A DNA stretch of 64,000 nucleotides from Melanocharis versteri (Eukaryota; Chordata; Aves; Passeriformes; Melanocharitidae): the NCBI GenBank assembly GCA_013397845.1, contig VZTG01007081.1, positions 1 to 64,000 of the forward strand, given 5' to 3'. The notes under the pieces are model-generated. The model made no database searches, had not been told where the DNA came from, and saw nothing but the letters and a program-made list of their open reading frames with translations. Shown piece after piece: positions 1 through 11,235 of the stretch (the stretch's first letter is position 1; each line of letters begins with the position of its first letter). The position numbers and the translations under genes are program-made.

Positions 1-22
1 CCATTCCACGATTCTGTGATTC
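1..22 (+). mobile_element. CR1 LINE, extreme 3' tip, cut by window edge
   Basis: The window opens with CCATTCCACGATTCTGTGAT, the terminal octamer-like repeat that ends CR1 retrotransposons. The body lies off the left edge. Confidence 0.7.
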
Positions 23-1640
23 CCCTCCTGCCAACAGCCCCACTCGAGCATCCCCTCCAGTGGCTCTGCTTCAGCTCCATCTGACCCATTTTGGGAAGAT
101 CTCAGCTCCTCAGGGATGTCAACAGAGTGTTTGAACAGTACACAGTCCCCAGAGAACGAAATCCCTGGGAATTCTACCCCAAAGCCCTCAGCTCGCCCAG
201 GGCACACTCCCTCCCTCCCTCCCTGCCAGGCGTGCCCACACCTCCTGCAGCCAAGCACAGACAGACCCTGGGAGGCACCTGCACCAAACTCTGGGCTCCT
301 CCGAGCCCATCCCCAGCACTCTGAGCTCATCTGCTCCCACACTTCCCAGAAAAGCCCTTCCATGCAGCCTGGCATTCCATGGTTCATTCCGTCTCCTCCA
401 AGTGAGGTGGGGGAAAAGCCCTCAAGGACCTGGATTCACCCCTGACTCCTGTGAACCCTGAAAGCCTAATAAAGCCTCAGGAATAAATTAGAGGCTTTTC
501 CTGGTTTCTAAACAGTGCATCATTCCTGCCTCCTGGATCCCACACGCTGCACATCCTGCGTCCCTCGGCGTGCCAGGAGAGGTGACAGTCCCGGGAATGC
601 TGGATTCCCACCAGGCACTGAGGCACAGGCACTGAGGTGCAGGCTGGGTCAGCTCCCTCTGCCTGCTCCCTGACTTAAACTCATTACTCAGAAGCACTGA
701 GAGGGAGACAGAGACATTGGAGGATGATAAAAATCCCAGCAAACCCCATTTCCACAGACACACGGCAGAGGCAAAATGTGACATTATAAAAACCAATTCC
801 ACCCCAACCAGCGGTGTTTTTTCCATTTTGGTGACAGGCACTAACTATTTTGTAGATATAAGTTCCATGCGAGCACCAACCCAGCCAGACCTCCATCCAA
901 CTATGGAATTTGTGTGCCCCCATCACACTCCCACCCGCCACTCTCCATGACAATTCCACGTAAAGCCACATGGAGTCTGTTCCCAGTCGGGCTGGCAAGG
1001 CCAGTCTGTGCTTGCAGTGTATTTATTTTTACAAAAACAGAGGACAAAACAATCAAAGCATCTTTCTCCCAGCTGGCAGCTCTGCCATCCTCCCTCTGCC
1101 CCATCCATCCTCACCCACGAGGAATCCTCCGCTCCCGTGGGATCCAGGCTGCCCAGCCCTCACCCCAGCCCCCACAGATGCTGGAGGAGCTGCTTGCTCT
1201 GAACACCCTCCCTGTTTGCTTCTTAACAGAAAGACACAACATAATTTTATGGCAAATGCATGCAGGAAGAGAAGAATTTGATTCTCTGGATGCACAGAGA
1301 GTCAGGCTCCCGTGTGGAATTCAAACACGCCTTTTTGACAGCTTTCCTTTTATTCTTTTGCCTGACCTTCTCAATATTTCAGCATGGGAATAATCACACT
1401 CTTAGTGACAAAACAGGCTCCTTCATGGCTGGAGATGTGTCCCATTAAAATGCCACTTTTGAGGGTTAAATCTCTTTTGAGGGTTTCTGAGAAGTGAGGG
1501 GACAGATGACCAATGTCCCTACCAGGGCAAGGGGGGTCACTTCTGTCCTGAACAGCTGCAGGAGGAGGCTCTGACTGCTAAATCCCCTCTAACAACAGCT
1601 TGTTGTACCCTTTTATTTTCAAAGCTCCATGTGGGGCACC

Positions 1641-2048
1641 CAGGAAAGGCTGGGAAAATTGGGGTTGTTCAGCCTGGAGAAGAGAAGCTTTGGGGTGCCC
1701 TCACTGTGGCTTTACAGAACCTGAAGGAGCCACAGAAGAGATGGAGAGAGGCTTTGGACAAGGGCCTGGAGGGACAGGACACAGGGAATGGCTTCCCACT
1801 GCCAGAGGGCAGGGATGGATGGGATATTGGGAAGGAATTGTTCCCTGGGAGGGTGGGGAGGCCCTGGCACAGGGGGCCCAGAGCAGCTGTGGCTGCCCCT
1901 GGATCCCTGGCAGTGCCCAAGGCCAGGCTGGACGCTGGGGCTTGGAGCAGCCTGGGACAGTGGGAGGTGTCCCTGCCTGTGGCACGGGTGGGATGAGATG
2001 GGATTTAACATCCCTTCCAACCCAACCATTCCATGATTTCTTGATTCC
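1641..2048 (+). mobile_element. CR1 LINE 3' fragment
   Basis: This is about 400 bp of CR1 3' region in sense orientation: the GTTGTTCAGCCTGGAGAAG block, then GGAATTGTTCCCTGGGAGGG, the GGATCCCTGGCAGTGCCC block, and the 3' end CTTCCAACCCAACCATTCC followed by ATGATT-type repeats. It is 5'-truncated, as is normal for CR1. No reverse transcriptase sequence remains. Confidence 0.92.
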
Positions 2049-2224
2049 CATGCCATGGGAATGGCACTCCATGTGCTCCATGCATGTAAATCCCCTGGCT
2101 TGGCAGCACCAGAGATCTGCCCTGCTGGGTCTAGAGGGCAAATTTGGGGAAAAAAGTGTGGGATATTAAGAGGAGATGCCACGATTTTCTTCTGGAAATA
2201 CTTTTAAGGATCCAAGCTGACCCT

Positions 2225-2480
2225 CAGCCAATTTAACAGCAGCAGCAAAAGCAGCTCAAGGCAGTCGTTAAACCTCAAAGGGATCCCTGAATTGTGCTTG
2301 ACTTAATGAATCCAATAATCGATTCCTACTGCACAAATAAGGTGTGGGGTGGATCAGCTAATAAGCATTCTCAGTTAATTGCTTTCTTCAAGTGACAATT
2401 TGTACAAACGATACCATCAAAGTAGTAATAATATCCCTATTGATTAAATTAATCCCGAAAAGACAACTCAAATAACTTTA
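2225..2480. promoter_or_regulatory. AT-rich island, candidate conserved non-coding element
   Basis: A repeat-free AT-rich block dense in homeodomain-like cores: CCAATAATCGATTCC, CAGTTAATTGC, CAAGTGACAATTTG and TTGATTAAATTAATCCCG. Composition and motif density resemble developmental enhancers, but conservation cannot be judged from one sequence. Confidence 0.3.
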
Positions 2481-3253
2481 ATTAGCAATGCATGACACAA
2501 GCACAAAATACTCTGGAAACAACCTTGCAGCCCATCCCAGACTTTGAAATCGTGGCAGCAGCAGCAGGCACAGACTTTGGCATCTTTATGCCAGCAGATA
2601 CACACAATTTTATGGAGCATCTTTAGGGGATGTCTGTGACTAACCATGAAAAGCCATGAAGCCTCCCTGCAGAGCACAGGTGAGGCACAGAGCACGGGCA
2701 GCTTCCCCTCTTTGTCACACTCACTGAAAGCCAGGGCCACAAACAGCTCTGAGAGAAATGAAAACTTCCCAGCAGAAGGAGCAGGGGTGCAGAGCGAAGG
2801 CTCTGTGCCAAAATTCCCACTTGGAGCTGCTGGGGACCCACAGCAGCAGCAGCAGCACTGTCAAGCTGTGAAAACTGGGCAGCAGGTGTATGAAATCAGA
2901 GCAGGAACTCCTCCAGAACAGGAAAGGGCTAAAGAGCTGGGATAAAGAGGGTTCAGAGAGCAGGGGTTGGGCTGGGCCAGGAGAAGGGGACACAGCACCC
3001 CCAGCCTGCCCAGGATGGGCACTGGGAGCCCTGAGCAGTGGGACTGGGGAATCCTGGAGTGCAGGAGAGCAGAGCCCGGAGCCACCCTGCCAATGGGACC
3101 AGCAGGGATCGTTTCTCAAGGGTTTCCAGGGGGTTTTTAAGAGGCTCCTCCAGGACTTTTCTCATTTTGCTGCCTGAACTCAGCAGCTGAAAGAAACATA
3201 AGGCTCAGGTATTTCCCCACAACAGGCACAGCACCGCCCATTTTACACCACTT

Positions 3254-3411
3254 ACAGAATCATGGAATTCTTTAGGCCAGAAAATCTCTCTGAGATCTTT
3301 GAGTTCCACCATCCCCCAGCACTGCCAAGGCCACCAGTGCCACCAGCACCATGTCCCCAGTGCCACATCCCCACTGTTAAAGCCCTCAGGGATGGGGACT
3401 CCCACCCTGAA
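3254..3411 (-). mobile_element. CR1 LINE 3' fragment, divergent subfamily
   Basis: It begins with AGAATCATGGAATTCTTTAG and the GAGATCTTTGAGTTCCACC block, then CCCCAGCACTGCCAAGGCC and CTCAGGGATGGGGACTCCCA. This is the antisense reading of an older CR1 3' end. Confidence 0.82.
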
Positions 3412-3647
3412 GCACGTTAATAAATCAGGGCCCTTGTAAAGGGCTTTGGCCCTTCCAGGTTAGTCCAGCCCTACCTTCTCCACTCTTTATTTCATTTTGT
3501 TATTCAGATTCCTTGGTTTAATTTCCCATAATAGGGCTAGCCTGTGCCTGAAACACCTTCTTGTAGCCTCAATGGATTTATTGCTTCGTTTTTGTTCTTT
3601 GGGCAGTTCTGGCTTTAGATTTTTCAGATATTTTGGTGCCAAAACTG

Positions 3648-3705
3648 CTCCCAGGACTTGAGGTGAGGCTGCACCAGTGCAGAGCAGAGAGGGACAATCA
3701 CATCC
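3648..3705 (-). mobile_element. CR1 LINE interior fragment
   Basis: The stretch around ACTTGAGGTGAGGCTGCACC and GGGACAATCAC matches the antisense CR1 interior block (aggt-gaggc-gcacc-agcgcagag). It is separated from the 3254-3411 piece by unrecognised sequence. Confidence 0.6.
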
Positions 3706-3880
3706 ATAAAACATTCTAAAAGTGTCCCAGGATTCTCAGAATGATGATGGAATTTGCACCATCATCTAAAAGAAACGCTTTCTGCATTTATTTTCATCCA
3801 GGAACCACTGAAACAACCAAGGAACCCCCAAATTACTTCTGGGACTCCAAACAGCCACTTATCAGTCAAAACAGCAAAAC
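3670..3880. repeat. Dispersed segment shared with the 44.2-kb locus
   Basis: About 200 bp from GTGCAGAGCAGAG through ATGATGGAATTTGCACCATC, TTTATTTTCATCCAGGAA and CAAGGAACCCCCAAAT aligns colinearly with 44199-44405 and its copy near 46550-46755. I estimate about 80% identity by eye. Only the first few dozen bases look like CR1; the rest is a family I do not recognise. Confidence 0.75.
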
Positions 3881-5267
3881 ACCCACAAAACAATTTTTGG
3901 AGCTCAAGAATCTTTAAAATTCTACTTTCTGTGTAGTCGTACAAGGCAGATTTCTAAGTATTCTGGCTCTCAAAACCACCAATAATTTAAAAACCTTGAC
4001 CAGAACACACAGCCTGAGTGTGAAAATCTCAGAAACTCAAACTTGGGAAAGTCACTTGGGGAAGAGAAGGGTTTGGGTTTTTTTCCAAAAGGATGTTTAT
4101 TGGCCTTTCTAAAAAATTCAGCACGTGAAAAAGAAGAGGACAAATGCTCCCCACCTTCTCTGAGACATCCATCTGATTTTTCCAGTTAAGCCAATCTTCA
4201 GTGTAATCCCCCCAAACCAGGCAAATGAGCTGAATTATTGTGAGAAGAGCAGCTCCACAATGAGACCAAAAATCCCAAATCCAAACAAACCAGGAGAGCC
4301 ACGAGAGGAGCTGGGTTTGGAGAGGGATCTCTCCAGCCCCACTGCAGGATTGAGCAGTAATTACTTCACAAGGAGAGGAGCTCTGTGGCACATTGAAAGC
4401 CTTTAATTTCCACTCCCTTGTTTAAGTGAGATTATTGCTCCCCATAGCCAACAACAATAGATTTCGTAAGCTTCCTCTGCCTTGCCAGCAAAGCAAATAT
4501 CCTCTGGTAAATCTCTGAGCTGAACAATGGTTTTTCATTCTTACAACAGCACAATCAATGCAATTTTCCAGTTAGAAGTCTCCAGCCTCCCCCTATCAGC
4601 TCGTTAATGCACAGGTGTCACACTCCAAACCACGCCTGGGAGAATCTCCACAGACTCTGCCATCCCAGGTTGCTCTGAACATGGAATTCATCACCCACGA
4701 ATCCCTTCAGTGTGTGTAAACACTTGAATCACTAAGCCAGATCTAATATCATACGCAGCAATCAAGGGATGTTGTCAGGGTGGAGGCACCGAGGCAGCTC
4801 TGAAATCCTGGCTTTTGGAGTTCCACTGCTCAAAGCAGGTTCTGTGTTTGTGAACACGTTTTATCTGCAGATGCTAAATGCCTGTACAAGCTTTGCAGGC
4901 TTTGTGTCTTCTTGAGACACTCACAGGAGTCCCAGCACCCCCAAACACTGTTCACCCAACTGGGTTTTTCCTGCTGTTTAAGATCCCTGAAACTTCCAGC
5001 AACACTGTGACAACACAGGTTCAAGCTGGAAATGCCATTTCATTTCAGCAGCTTTTTGCATCAGGTCACACAGATTGGAATCCAAGGAAAAAAAATGAAA
5101 CTCATCCCTAAAACCGAGTCATTTCTCTCCCTTGAAGTGAAATTAAAATGCTGTGAATGCCATCACCGCTCAGCTCCCCCGAAGGATTCCAGTAACTGTC
5201 CAGGCCAACTCAGTAAAAGCTGTGGGTTCCTTAAACACTGCAAGCTGAAATTTTTCTCGGCACAAAC

Positions 5268-5385
5268 CTTGATGCCCAGCTCGATGTTCTCCCCTCCGTA
5301 CACGTCCATGCCGGGGTCCAGCAGCCCGATCTCCCCGAAGAACTTCCTGTTGACCACGAAGGAGCAGCCGATCATGGCCGGGGTC
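5268..5385 (-). CDS. GALNT17: GALNT17 internal exon with the Gal/GalNAc-T motif (exon C)
   Basis: This 118-bp exon encodes the conserved Gal/GalNAc-transferase motif of the catalytic domain. Its first base completes the Arg codon split from exon B, and 39 codons follow, from TPAMIGCSFV to GGENIELGIK. The DVYGGENIELG stretch is the family signature that lines the donor and acceptor cleft. Most active family members have an A-G-G-L-F run after TP(T/A)M; here it is I-G-C-S-F, a feature of the Y subfamily. The acceptor is a long pyrimidine tract ending CCCTGCAG/G, and the donor is AAG/GTTTGT, which is weak because +3 and +4 are both T. The next exon should begin with the V-W-x-C-G-G segment and lies beyond the left edge. 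The coding sequence is noticeably richer in GC than its flanks. Confidence 0.92.
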
Positions 5386-7059
5386 CTGCAGGGACAGAGG
5401 CACAGGGACACACAGTCAGGGACACTGCCCAGCCTCTGCTGGGCCGGGGGCTCGCTGCTGCCCAGCCCCTGGCTTCGGGTGCTTCCCACCACTGCTCACC
5501 CCAAACATTTCATGGCAACGTGCCTTTGAACACATTGCTTCACCTCTGCAATAAACTGTCCAAAATCCAAGCTCATTTCAGTCTGTACAGACTGGAGAAA
5601 GGTTTTCCTGGGGTTAAATTATGGAGGAGCTCTCAGGCGTGGCTTTGCTGGAAATACCTCGGGGTGTCTGTGGGCAGGGTACAACCTCTGCCCATAAACA
5701 AAGGAAATACAGTAACGACCTTTCCCTTCTCTGACTTCCAGCATGTCTGGAACAGAACAGATTTTAGGATGGGATCTACTTTTTAGGATATTCCCAGAAA
5801 GAGAGTTTCCAGTTGGAATCACAAAGGAGCCATCACCACCAGCAACAAGCTCACTGCAAATTTGGAGAAGCAAATCCTTTAAAAACTGTTTGCAGAAGCA
5901 TCTGCGGGGTCATTTCCCAGCTCCCCCAGTATCAGCAGGGCTCTGGGTTAGGGACCAACCTGTCACATCCATCCTGCACCTCGTGCCCTCCAGCTCAGAG
6001 CTCTCAGCTCACACTGCAGGAGCAGCCAGGAACAGGGGCTGGGCAGGGAAATGACAGAGAAAACTGAGAGCATCAATGGACAGCACAAAGAGCGAGGAAA
6101 AACACAGTGCCAGGGGTTAATTTGTCATAACTGTGCAATTTTAAGGACATTATAGATGGTGGGGTTTACTAATGACCCTCATTACTCGCAAACTCCTGGA
6201 CCAGCTCTCCAGCTGCTGCAGCTGCCCTGAGATGAGGCTGCAGTTCTGATTCACACACTCTGAGATCACATTTCAGGGGATTTTTTGAGTGCTTAGCCCT
6301 TCTGACCCTCTCCATGGAACTGCACTTTGCCCAGAGCCCAGCGCTGAACAATCCCGAGTGGTTCCGCCCGCGCTGCTCGGGGACACTCTCAGCTGCTGCT
6401 GCCACGGCGTGTGCAGAGCCTGCCCCTGGGATATTCCCTGTGCTAAAATAGAAATAGAAAAAACATTCTCCCGTTTGACTGCTGCTCTCTGCAGCAATCC
6501 ATGCTGTAAAGAAAAAACCCAGGGGTGCATTCAGTCCAGCAGGGAGGTGCCAGAGAATTTCACAGCGAGGTCCTGCCAGAGTCTGATTTTTGGGGAGCTC
6601 CAGGACTCCCCTGCCCACCCTGAGCTCTCAGCAGGGGCATGGGATGCCCATCACCTTTGCTAGCCCATGAAATCCCACACCACCCAGGAACGCCTGCTCT
6701 CCAGAGGGAGCTGCTCTCGAGGTGGGAATGGGGCAATGGGATCCTGAGTTTGAACAGCAGCCCCCAAAGCCTGGCTCAAAGCCCATTCCAGCCCTGTCCA
6801 TGCCATGGAGCGTGGACAAGGCTGGACTGGAGCAGGCTCAGCCTGCAGAGGAGGAGAACAGCCCTGAATTCCCCCAGACCTGGCTCACAGACAGCAGGGA
6901 CCAGGCTCCAGCTCCCCATCCACACCTCACACCGTGCCCAAATCTGCCAGAGGAGCTCCTGGGCTCCCCAGGGCAGCCCAGGGCGCAGTAATTCCAAGGA
7001 TTTCACAGCTCAGCTCCATCAACAGCCACCAAACTCATCCTGGTGAAAACCATGAGTTC

Positions 7060-7420
7060 CTGGGACGAAAGCTTCTGCCCACTTTAATATTATTATTTAT
7101 AGACATTTTAATACTTCTAATAGGAAGCAGAAGAGCTGGGTGCTGCTGCCACGTTAAATTAGTTCCAATTGGAATCCATCAGAGGGTTTTTCCAATAGAT
7201 TTCTTCCCTGACAGCTGGCTCAGCCTTCCTTCCATGGAGCAGGATAATGTTTCATGGTTTGCTGCCACTCTGGTACTTAAGATTTCAATTCTCTTGCTTT
7301 ATTTGTAGCAAGTTAACTGCCATTAACAGAAACAATTCCTTCTGAAATGATAACCACCTTACAGATGCCAAACCTAATAGTTCCATTATCCTAGATTACC
7401 TCCTGGAATTTAAGAGAAGG
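7060..7420. promoter_or_regulatory. AT-rich island, candidate non-coding element
   Basis: Repeat-free AT-rich sequence with TTTAATATTATTATTTATAG, AAATTAGTTCCAATTGGAAT and TTTCCAATAGATTTC. It sits between GC-rich flanks and has no gene. Confidence 0.22.
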
Positions 7421-7720
7421 GAAAATTGCTCTCGTTTTATCCAGAGTATGAACAACCCAGTTCATCTCCTCCACTGGGAACAGGTGTGGAAACCTCTGAC
7501 TTCTCCAGTCAAAACCTGTTAAAGGCACTCAGAGAAGAGGCAAAAGCCAGAAAAAGAATCCAGGAGAAAGTTTCAGACAAAGGAAACTGCACTTTGGACC
7601 CAATGATGTGGATCACAGGGAACTCTCAACCAGGTAAATGAGGTTTTCTGGACTGGAAACAGCTCAGGAGCCATGAACAGGAGCTGTACCCTGAGAGAGC
7701 TTCTTCCATTGTTATTTATG

Positions 7721-7935
7721 AATCATGGAACGGGTTGGGTTGGAGGGACCTCAAAGCCCATCCAGAGCCCCCCCTGCCATGGGCAGGGACACCTTCCACT
7801 GTCCCAGGCTGCTCCAAGCCCCATCCAGCCTGGCCTTGGACACTGCCAGGGATCCAGGGGCAGCCACAGCTGCTCTGGGCACCCTGTGCCAGGGCCTCCC
7901 CACCCTCCCAGGGAACAATTCCTTCCTGAGACTTC
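7721..7935 (-). mobile_element. CR1 LINE 3' fragment
   Basis: This is an antisense CR1 3' end: AATCATGGAACGGGTTGGG, ACACCTTCCACTGTCCCAGG, CCAGGGATCCAGGGGCAGCC, then GGGAACAATTCCTTCC. It is 5'-truncated at about 215 bp and well preserved. Confidence 0.93.
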
Positions 7936-8109
7936 TCAACATGACTTCACTTTACAAAGCACAGAGCCACCAAGCCTTCCCCAAATTCTCTTGGAAACAG
8001 CTTAACTGGGATTTAGCAACCTCACCTCCAGATTTCCCCTTCCCCCCTGTGCTGCACGTCCCGTTTCAGCCCAGGACACCGGGAAGCTCCCGAGGTGCCA
8101 CTCCTGGTC

Positions 8110-8880
8110 CCCCAAGCAATCCAAATTAAGTGCTCCATTCTCCTCTCTAACAATGCCTCCACATTCAATAAATGAGGAATCAAGCAGCGCTCAACAATTT
8201 AAATAAAAACACCATTTGATTTGGGAGTAAATCCCTCAAAAAGGTGGCTGCTGACAATAATGGATTGCTCATCCCCAACGAAATAATGGCCTGCAGACAA
8301 AGAGCTGATAAAGCCTCTTGTTCCTCTGCCCCTTAATTAAAAGCATTAACACAGCTTGTTTTTAAAAATCACCCAGCTCAGCCGAATGCATTTTTATTTG
8401 TCCCGATAGCTATTCTCCCTTTAATGAGAAAGGAAAAGCAGGATTTGGCAGGAAGGAAGAGCAGAGATGTTGAGCAGAATTATTGGGTTTGTATCCAGAA
8501 CTCCACAGTGTTACTTCCTTGCCATTCTTTTGGTCGGTTCTTCTATAGAACAAGTGAAGAAAGGTCAAGAAGAGCAGCTTTTATAAAATATCCTCCTCGT
8601 GGATCTCTAAATAAAGATGAAGGAGATACAGGGAAAAACGTTTATCCTGCTCTATTAAGTTACTTTAATGGTCTTCCTTTCTTTAGCTCACAGTTATCAT
8701 CTCATGATTAAAAAGTCTCAAGGAGATTACTCCTTCAATTCAAGGAAATTAATTTTCCCCCACAATTGGATTTGGCTTCCAATTTTACACTAAAGAGTGG
8801 GTTATAAAATATGTAGAAAAAAGATATTAAAAAAATAATTAGTGGTTTTACCATTGCCTGCAAGAGGCTGAGAACAGACT
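8110..8880. promoter_or_regulatory. Long AT-rich island, candidate non-coding element
   Basis: About 770 bp of repeat-free AT-rich sequence with TAAT cores and Sox-like sites (CTGACAATAATGGATTG, ACAAAGAGC, CCCCTTAATTAAAAGC). No open frame of note and no splice-ready exon. Confidence 0.25.
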
Positions 8881-9082
8881 GAAAGAACTTCCAGGGTGTC
8901 CAATTCCCGTTAAACTGCTGCTGGCTTTAATAAACTTGGATCCTGGAGTTGCTCACCTTCCACACCACAAGGCCTCACATCTGGAGCATTTGGGACAGTC
9001 CTGTACCTGCCCAGAAGGAAGTTCTCTGTCCCTCTCCCAACCCTGCCATTCCTAATTTAACACACTGAACTGACACATCTTA

Positions 9083-9592
9083 GAATCAGCGAATGCCAGA
9101 ATGGGTTGAGTTGGAGAGACCTTAAAACTCATCCCATTCCACCCGGCAAGGACACCTTCCACTGTCCCAGGCTGCTCCAAGCCCCATCCAGCCTGGCCTT
9201 GGACACAGCCAGGGATTGGGAATCCATGGAATAACCTCTGCCAGGGCCTCCCCACCCTCACAGGGAAGGATTTATTCCCAATATCCCATCTATCCCTGCC
9301 CTCTGGCAGTTTGACCCCATGCCCCTTGTCCCATCCCTGCAGTTCCTGGTGCAGGGTCCCTCTCTGGTTCCCTGTGTCCCCTCCAGACCCTGGGAGGGGC
9401 TCTGAGGTCTCCAATAACCTCCTCTTCCCCAGGTGAGTAGTGCCAGCTCTCCCAGCCCGGCTCCACAGGGTGCTCCGGTGCCTTTATCAACTGCGTGGCT
9501 TCCTGTGGCCTCGCCCCAGCAGCTCCACGTCCTCCCCACGCTGGGGACACCAGAGCTGTGCAGGGCTCCAGGCGGGGGCTCAGGGGAACAAT
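9083..9592 (-). mobile_element. CR1 LINE 3' fragment, about 510 bp
   Basis: The antisense CR1 starts at AGAATCAGCGAATGCCAGAA and continues through CACTGTCCCAGGCTGCTCC, CCCTTGTCCCATCCCTGC and CCCCTCCAGACCCTGGGAGG. It ends in a CTCCCCACGCTGGGGACACC block typical of the region further 5'. An internal stretch (near 9210-9235) is altered relative to other copies. Confidence 0.88.
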
Positions 9593-9965
9593 CCCGTTTT
9601 CCATTTTGAGATTGAGATTCCATTCCCACTGCTGCTGCCTCTCTGCGCCTCCATGGTCCTGCTGGGGCTCACTGGGGGGACCCAGCATCTCAGCAGGAAA
9701 CTCTGGGAGCCTCTGAGCTCCAGGGCTGAAATCCAACCAACTCACAATATGCAGAAAATGTCAGGTAAATTATCAAATAGAGGCCTGTGGCTGTAATTAG
9801 TGGCCTATCAGTGATTTCCCTGATGACAGCAGGGAAGGAAAGAACACCACCTTTATTTTCATGTGACACTCTGTGATAAAACACTGGATTTTCTCCTGGC
9901 CAGAGGCAAGATTAAAGACCTGCTTGCAATAGAAACAATTCAGTGCTGTCCTCTCTGTGCTCAGG

Positions 9966-9995
9966 GAATAAATAAACAAATAAATAAATAAATAT
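9966..9995. repeat. (AAAT)n microsatellite
   Basis: A short AAAT-type simple repeat with one AAAC interruption, about 30 bp. Confidence 0.85.
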
Positions 9996-10868
9996 AAAAG
10001 TCTGGGATGAGAAACAGGTTTAGACAAGGGAATATTTGTGTGGAAATTTAATACAAGGATGTGGCATTAAGGATTGACCCCTCTGCTCATCAAACAGGGC
10101 CAGCCAGAGCCTGCCCCAGGCAGAATCCATGCCAAGCCTCTGCTCCACTGGCAGCTGTGTCCTGGGAATCAGGGATGCCAGCATGGAGCCTCCAGCTCTG
10201 ACTGCTCCCTGACCTGTCCAGACCCTGCAGCAGCACACTGGGCCCAGGCTGAGCTCAGCAGGATGGCTCTGGGGTGGCTGAGGGGCAGCATCCCTGCTGA
10301 GTGTCCCCAGGCCACCCTGGAGCTGCCACCACCCCCTGGTGACATCCTGTTCTCAGGGCACCTTCAGCCAACCCTTCTGCAAAGCCCTGGAGGAAACCTC
10401 TGCTCCCTCAGGGCCTGGGGCACAGAAATGGAGGAGAGGAACTGGAGGAATTAAAATGTCCTTGGAAAGCAGCAGGTCTGGTTTCCAGTGGCACCTGGCT
10501 TCTGGACCATCCAGTCCTTGGGAACTGCCCTGCAGAGCCTGACCTGGCCCCCGGGGGCCCTGGAGGGACAGGCTGGGATGGGAGGGGTGAGGCAGAGCCT
10601 GGAGCTGGAGCGAGCCCGTTCCCTGAAATGGGATTGCACCGGGACGAGAGAAGTCCCTGCACAGGGCAATGGGAGTCAGGCAGAGCAAACCAAAAAGACA
10701 AAGCTGGCCCAGCCCCACCTGCCCCTGTCTCCCTCAGCTTCATCCCCTCCCTGTCCTCAGAGAGGGCTGCGCCACATCCAGGAGGCAACAGAGAGGGTGA
10801 GGATGAGGCAGAACCCCCCTGCCCGGCCCTGGCCCCCTCAGCCACAACCCCACGGGCTCCTCAGCCAC

Positions 10869-11235
10869 AACCCCAAACACGTGGTGCCTCCATTCCAACC
10901 CCTCCTCACCCCATCCCAGCTTCTCCCAACCCCAAACAAGTGGTGCCTCCATTCCAACCCTTCTTTACCCCATCCCAGCTTCTCCCAACCCCAAACATGT
11001 GGTGCCCTCATCTCACCCCTTCCTCACCCCATCCCAGCTTCTCCCAACCCCAAACACACGGTGCCTCCATTCCAACCCTTCCTCACCCCATCCCAGCTTC
11101 TCCCAACCCCAAACACGTGGTGCCTCCATTCCAACCCTTCCTCACCCCATCCCAGCTTCTCCCAACCCCAAACACGTGGTGCCTCCATTCCAACCCCTCC
11201 TCACCCCATCCCAGCTTCTCCCAACGCCAAACAGC
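10869..11235. repeat. 59-bp minisatellite, about 6 copies
   Basis: The landmark AAACACGTGG-type start recurs at 10875, 10934, 10993, 11052, 11111, 11170 and 11229, exactly 59 bp apart. Units carry GTGCCTCCATTCCAACCC and CACCCCATCCCAGCTTCTCC. The array is C-rich on the plus strand with few G. Because 59 is not a multiple of three, the repeat keeps all three plus frames open, so the long open frames here are not evidence of a gene. Confidence 0.95.

Larger units (their letters stand above)
1..5267 (-). other. GALNT17: Partial GALNT17 intron downstream of exon C
   Basis: This intron runs from the exon C donor to the left edge of the window. No sequence resembling the next GALNT exon (V-W-x-C-G-G onward) is present, so that exon lies further left. 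It contains the tip of a CR1 at position 1, CR1 pieces at 1641-2048, 3254-3411 and 3648-3705, an AT-rich island at 2225-2480, and a segment shared with the 44-kb locus. 30-1600, 2500-3250 and 3900-5267 show nothing further that I recognise. Confidence 0.8.

Noticed and set aside
430..500. AATAAA polyadenylation signals suggesting a gene end
   Set aside because: Two AATAAA motifs occur, but there is no coding sequence upstream on the plus strand.
2832..2855. CAG trinucleotide run
   Set aside because: Only five CAG units, within normal background.
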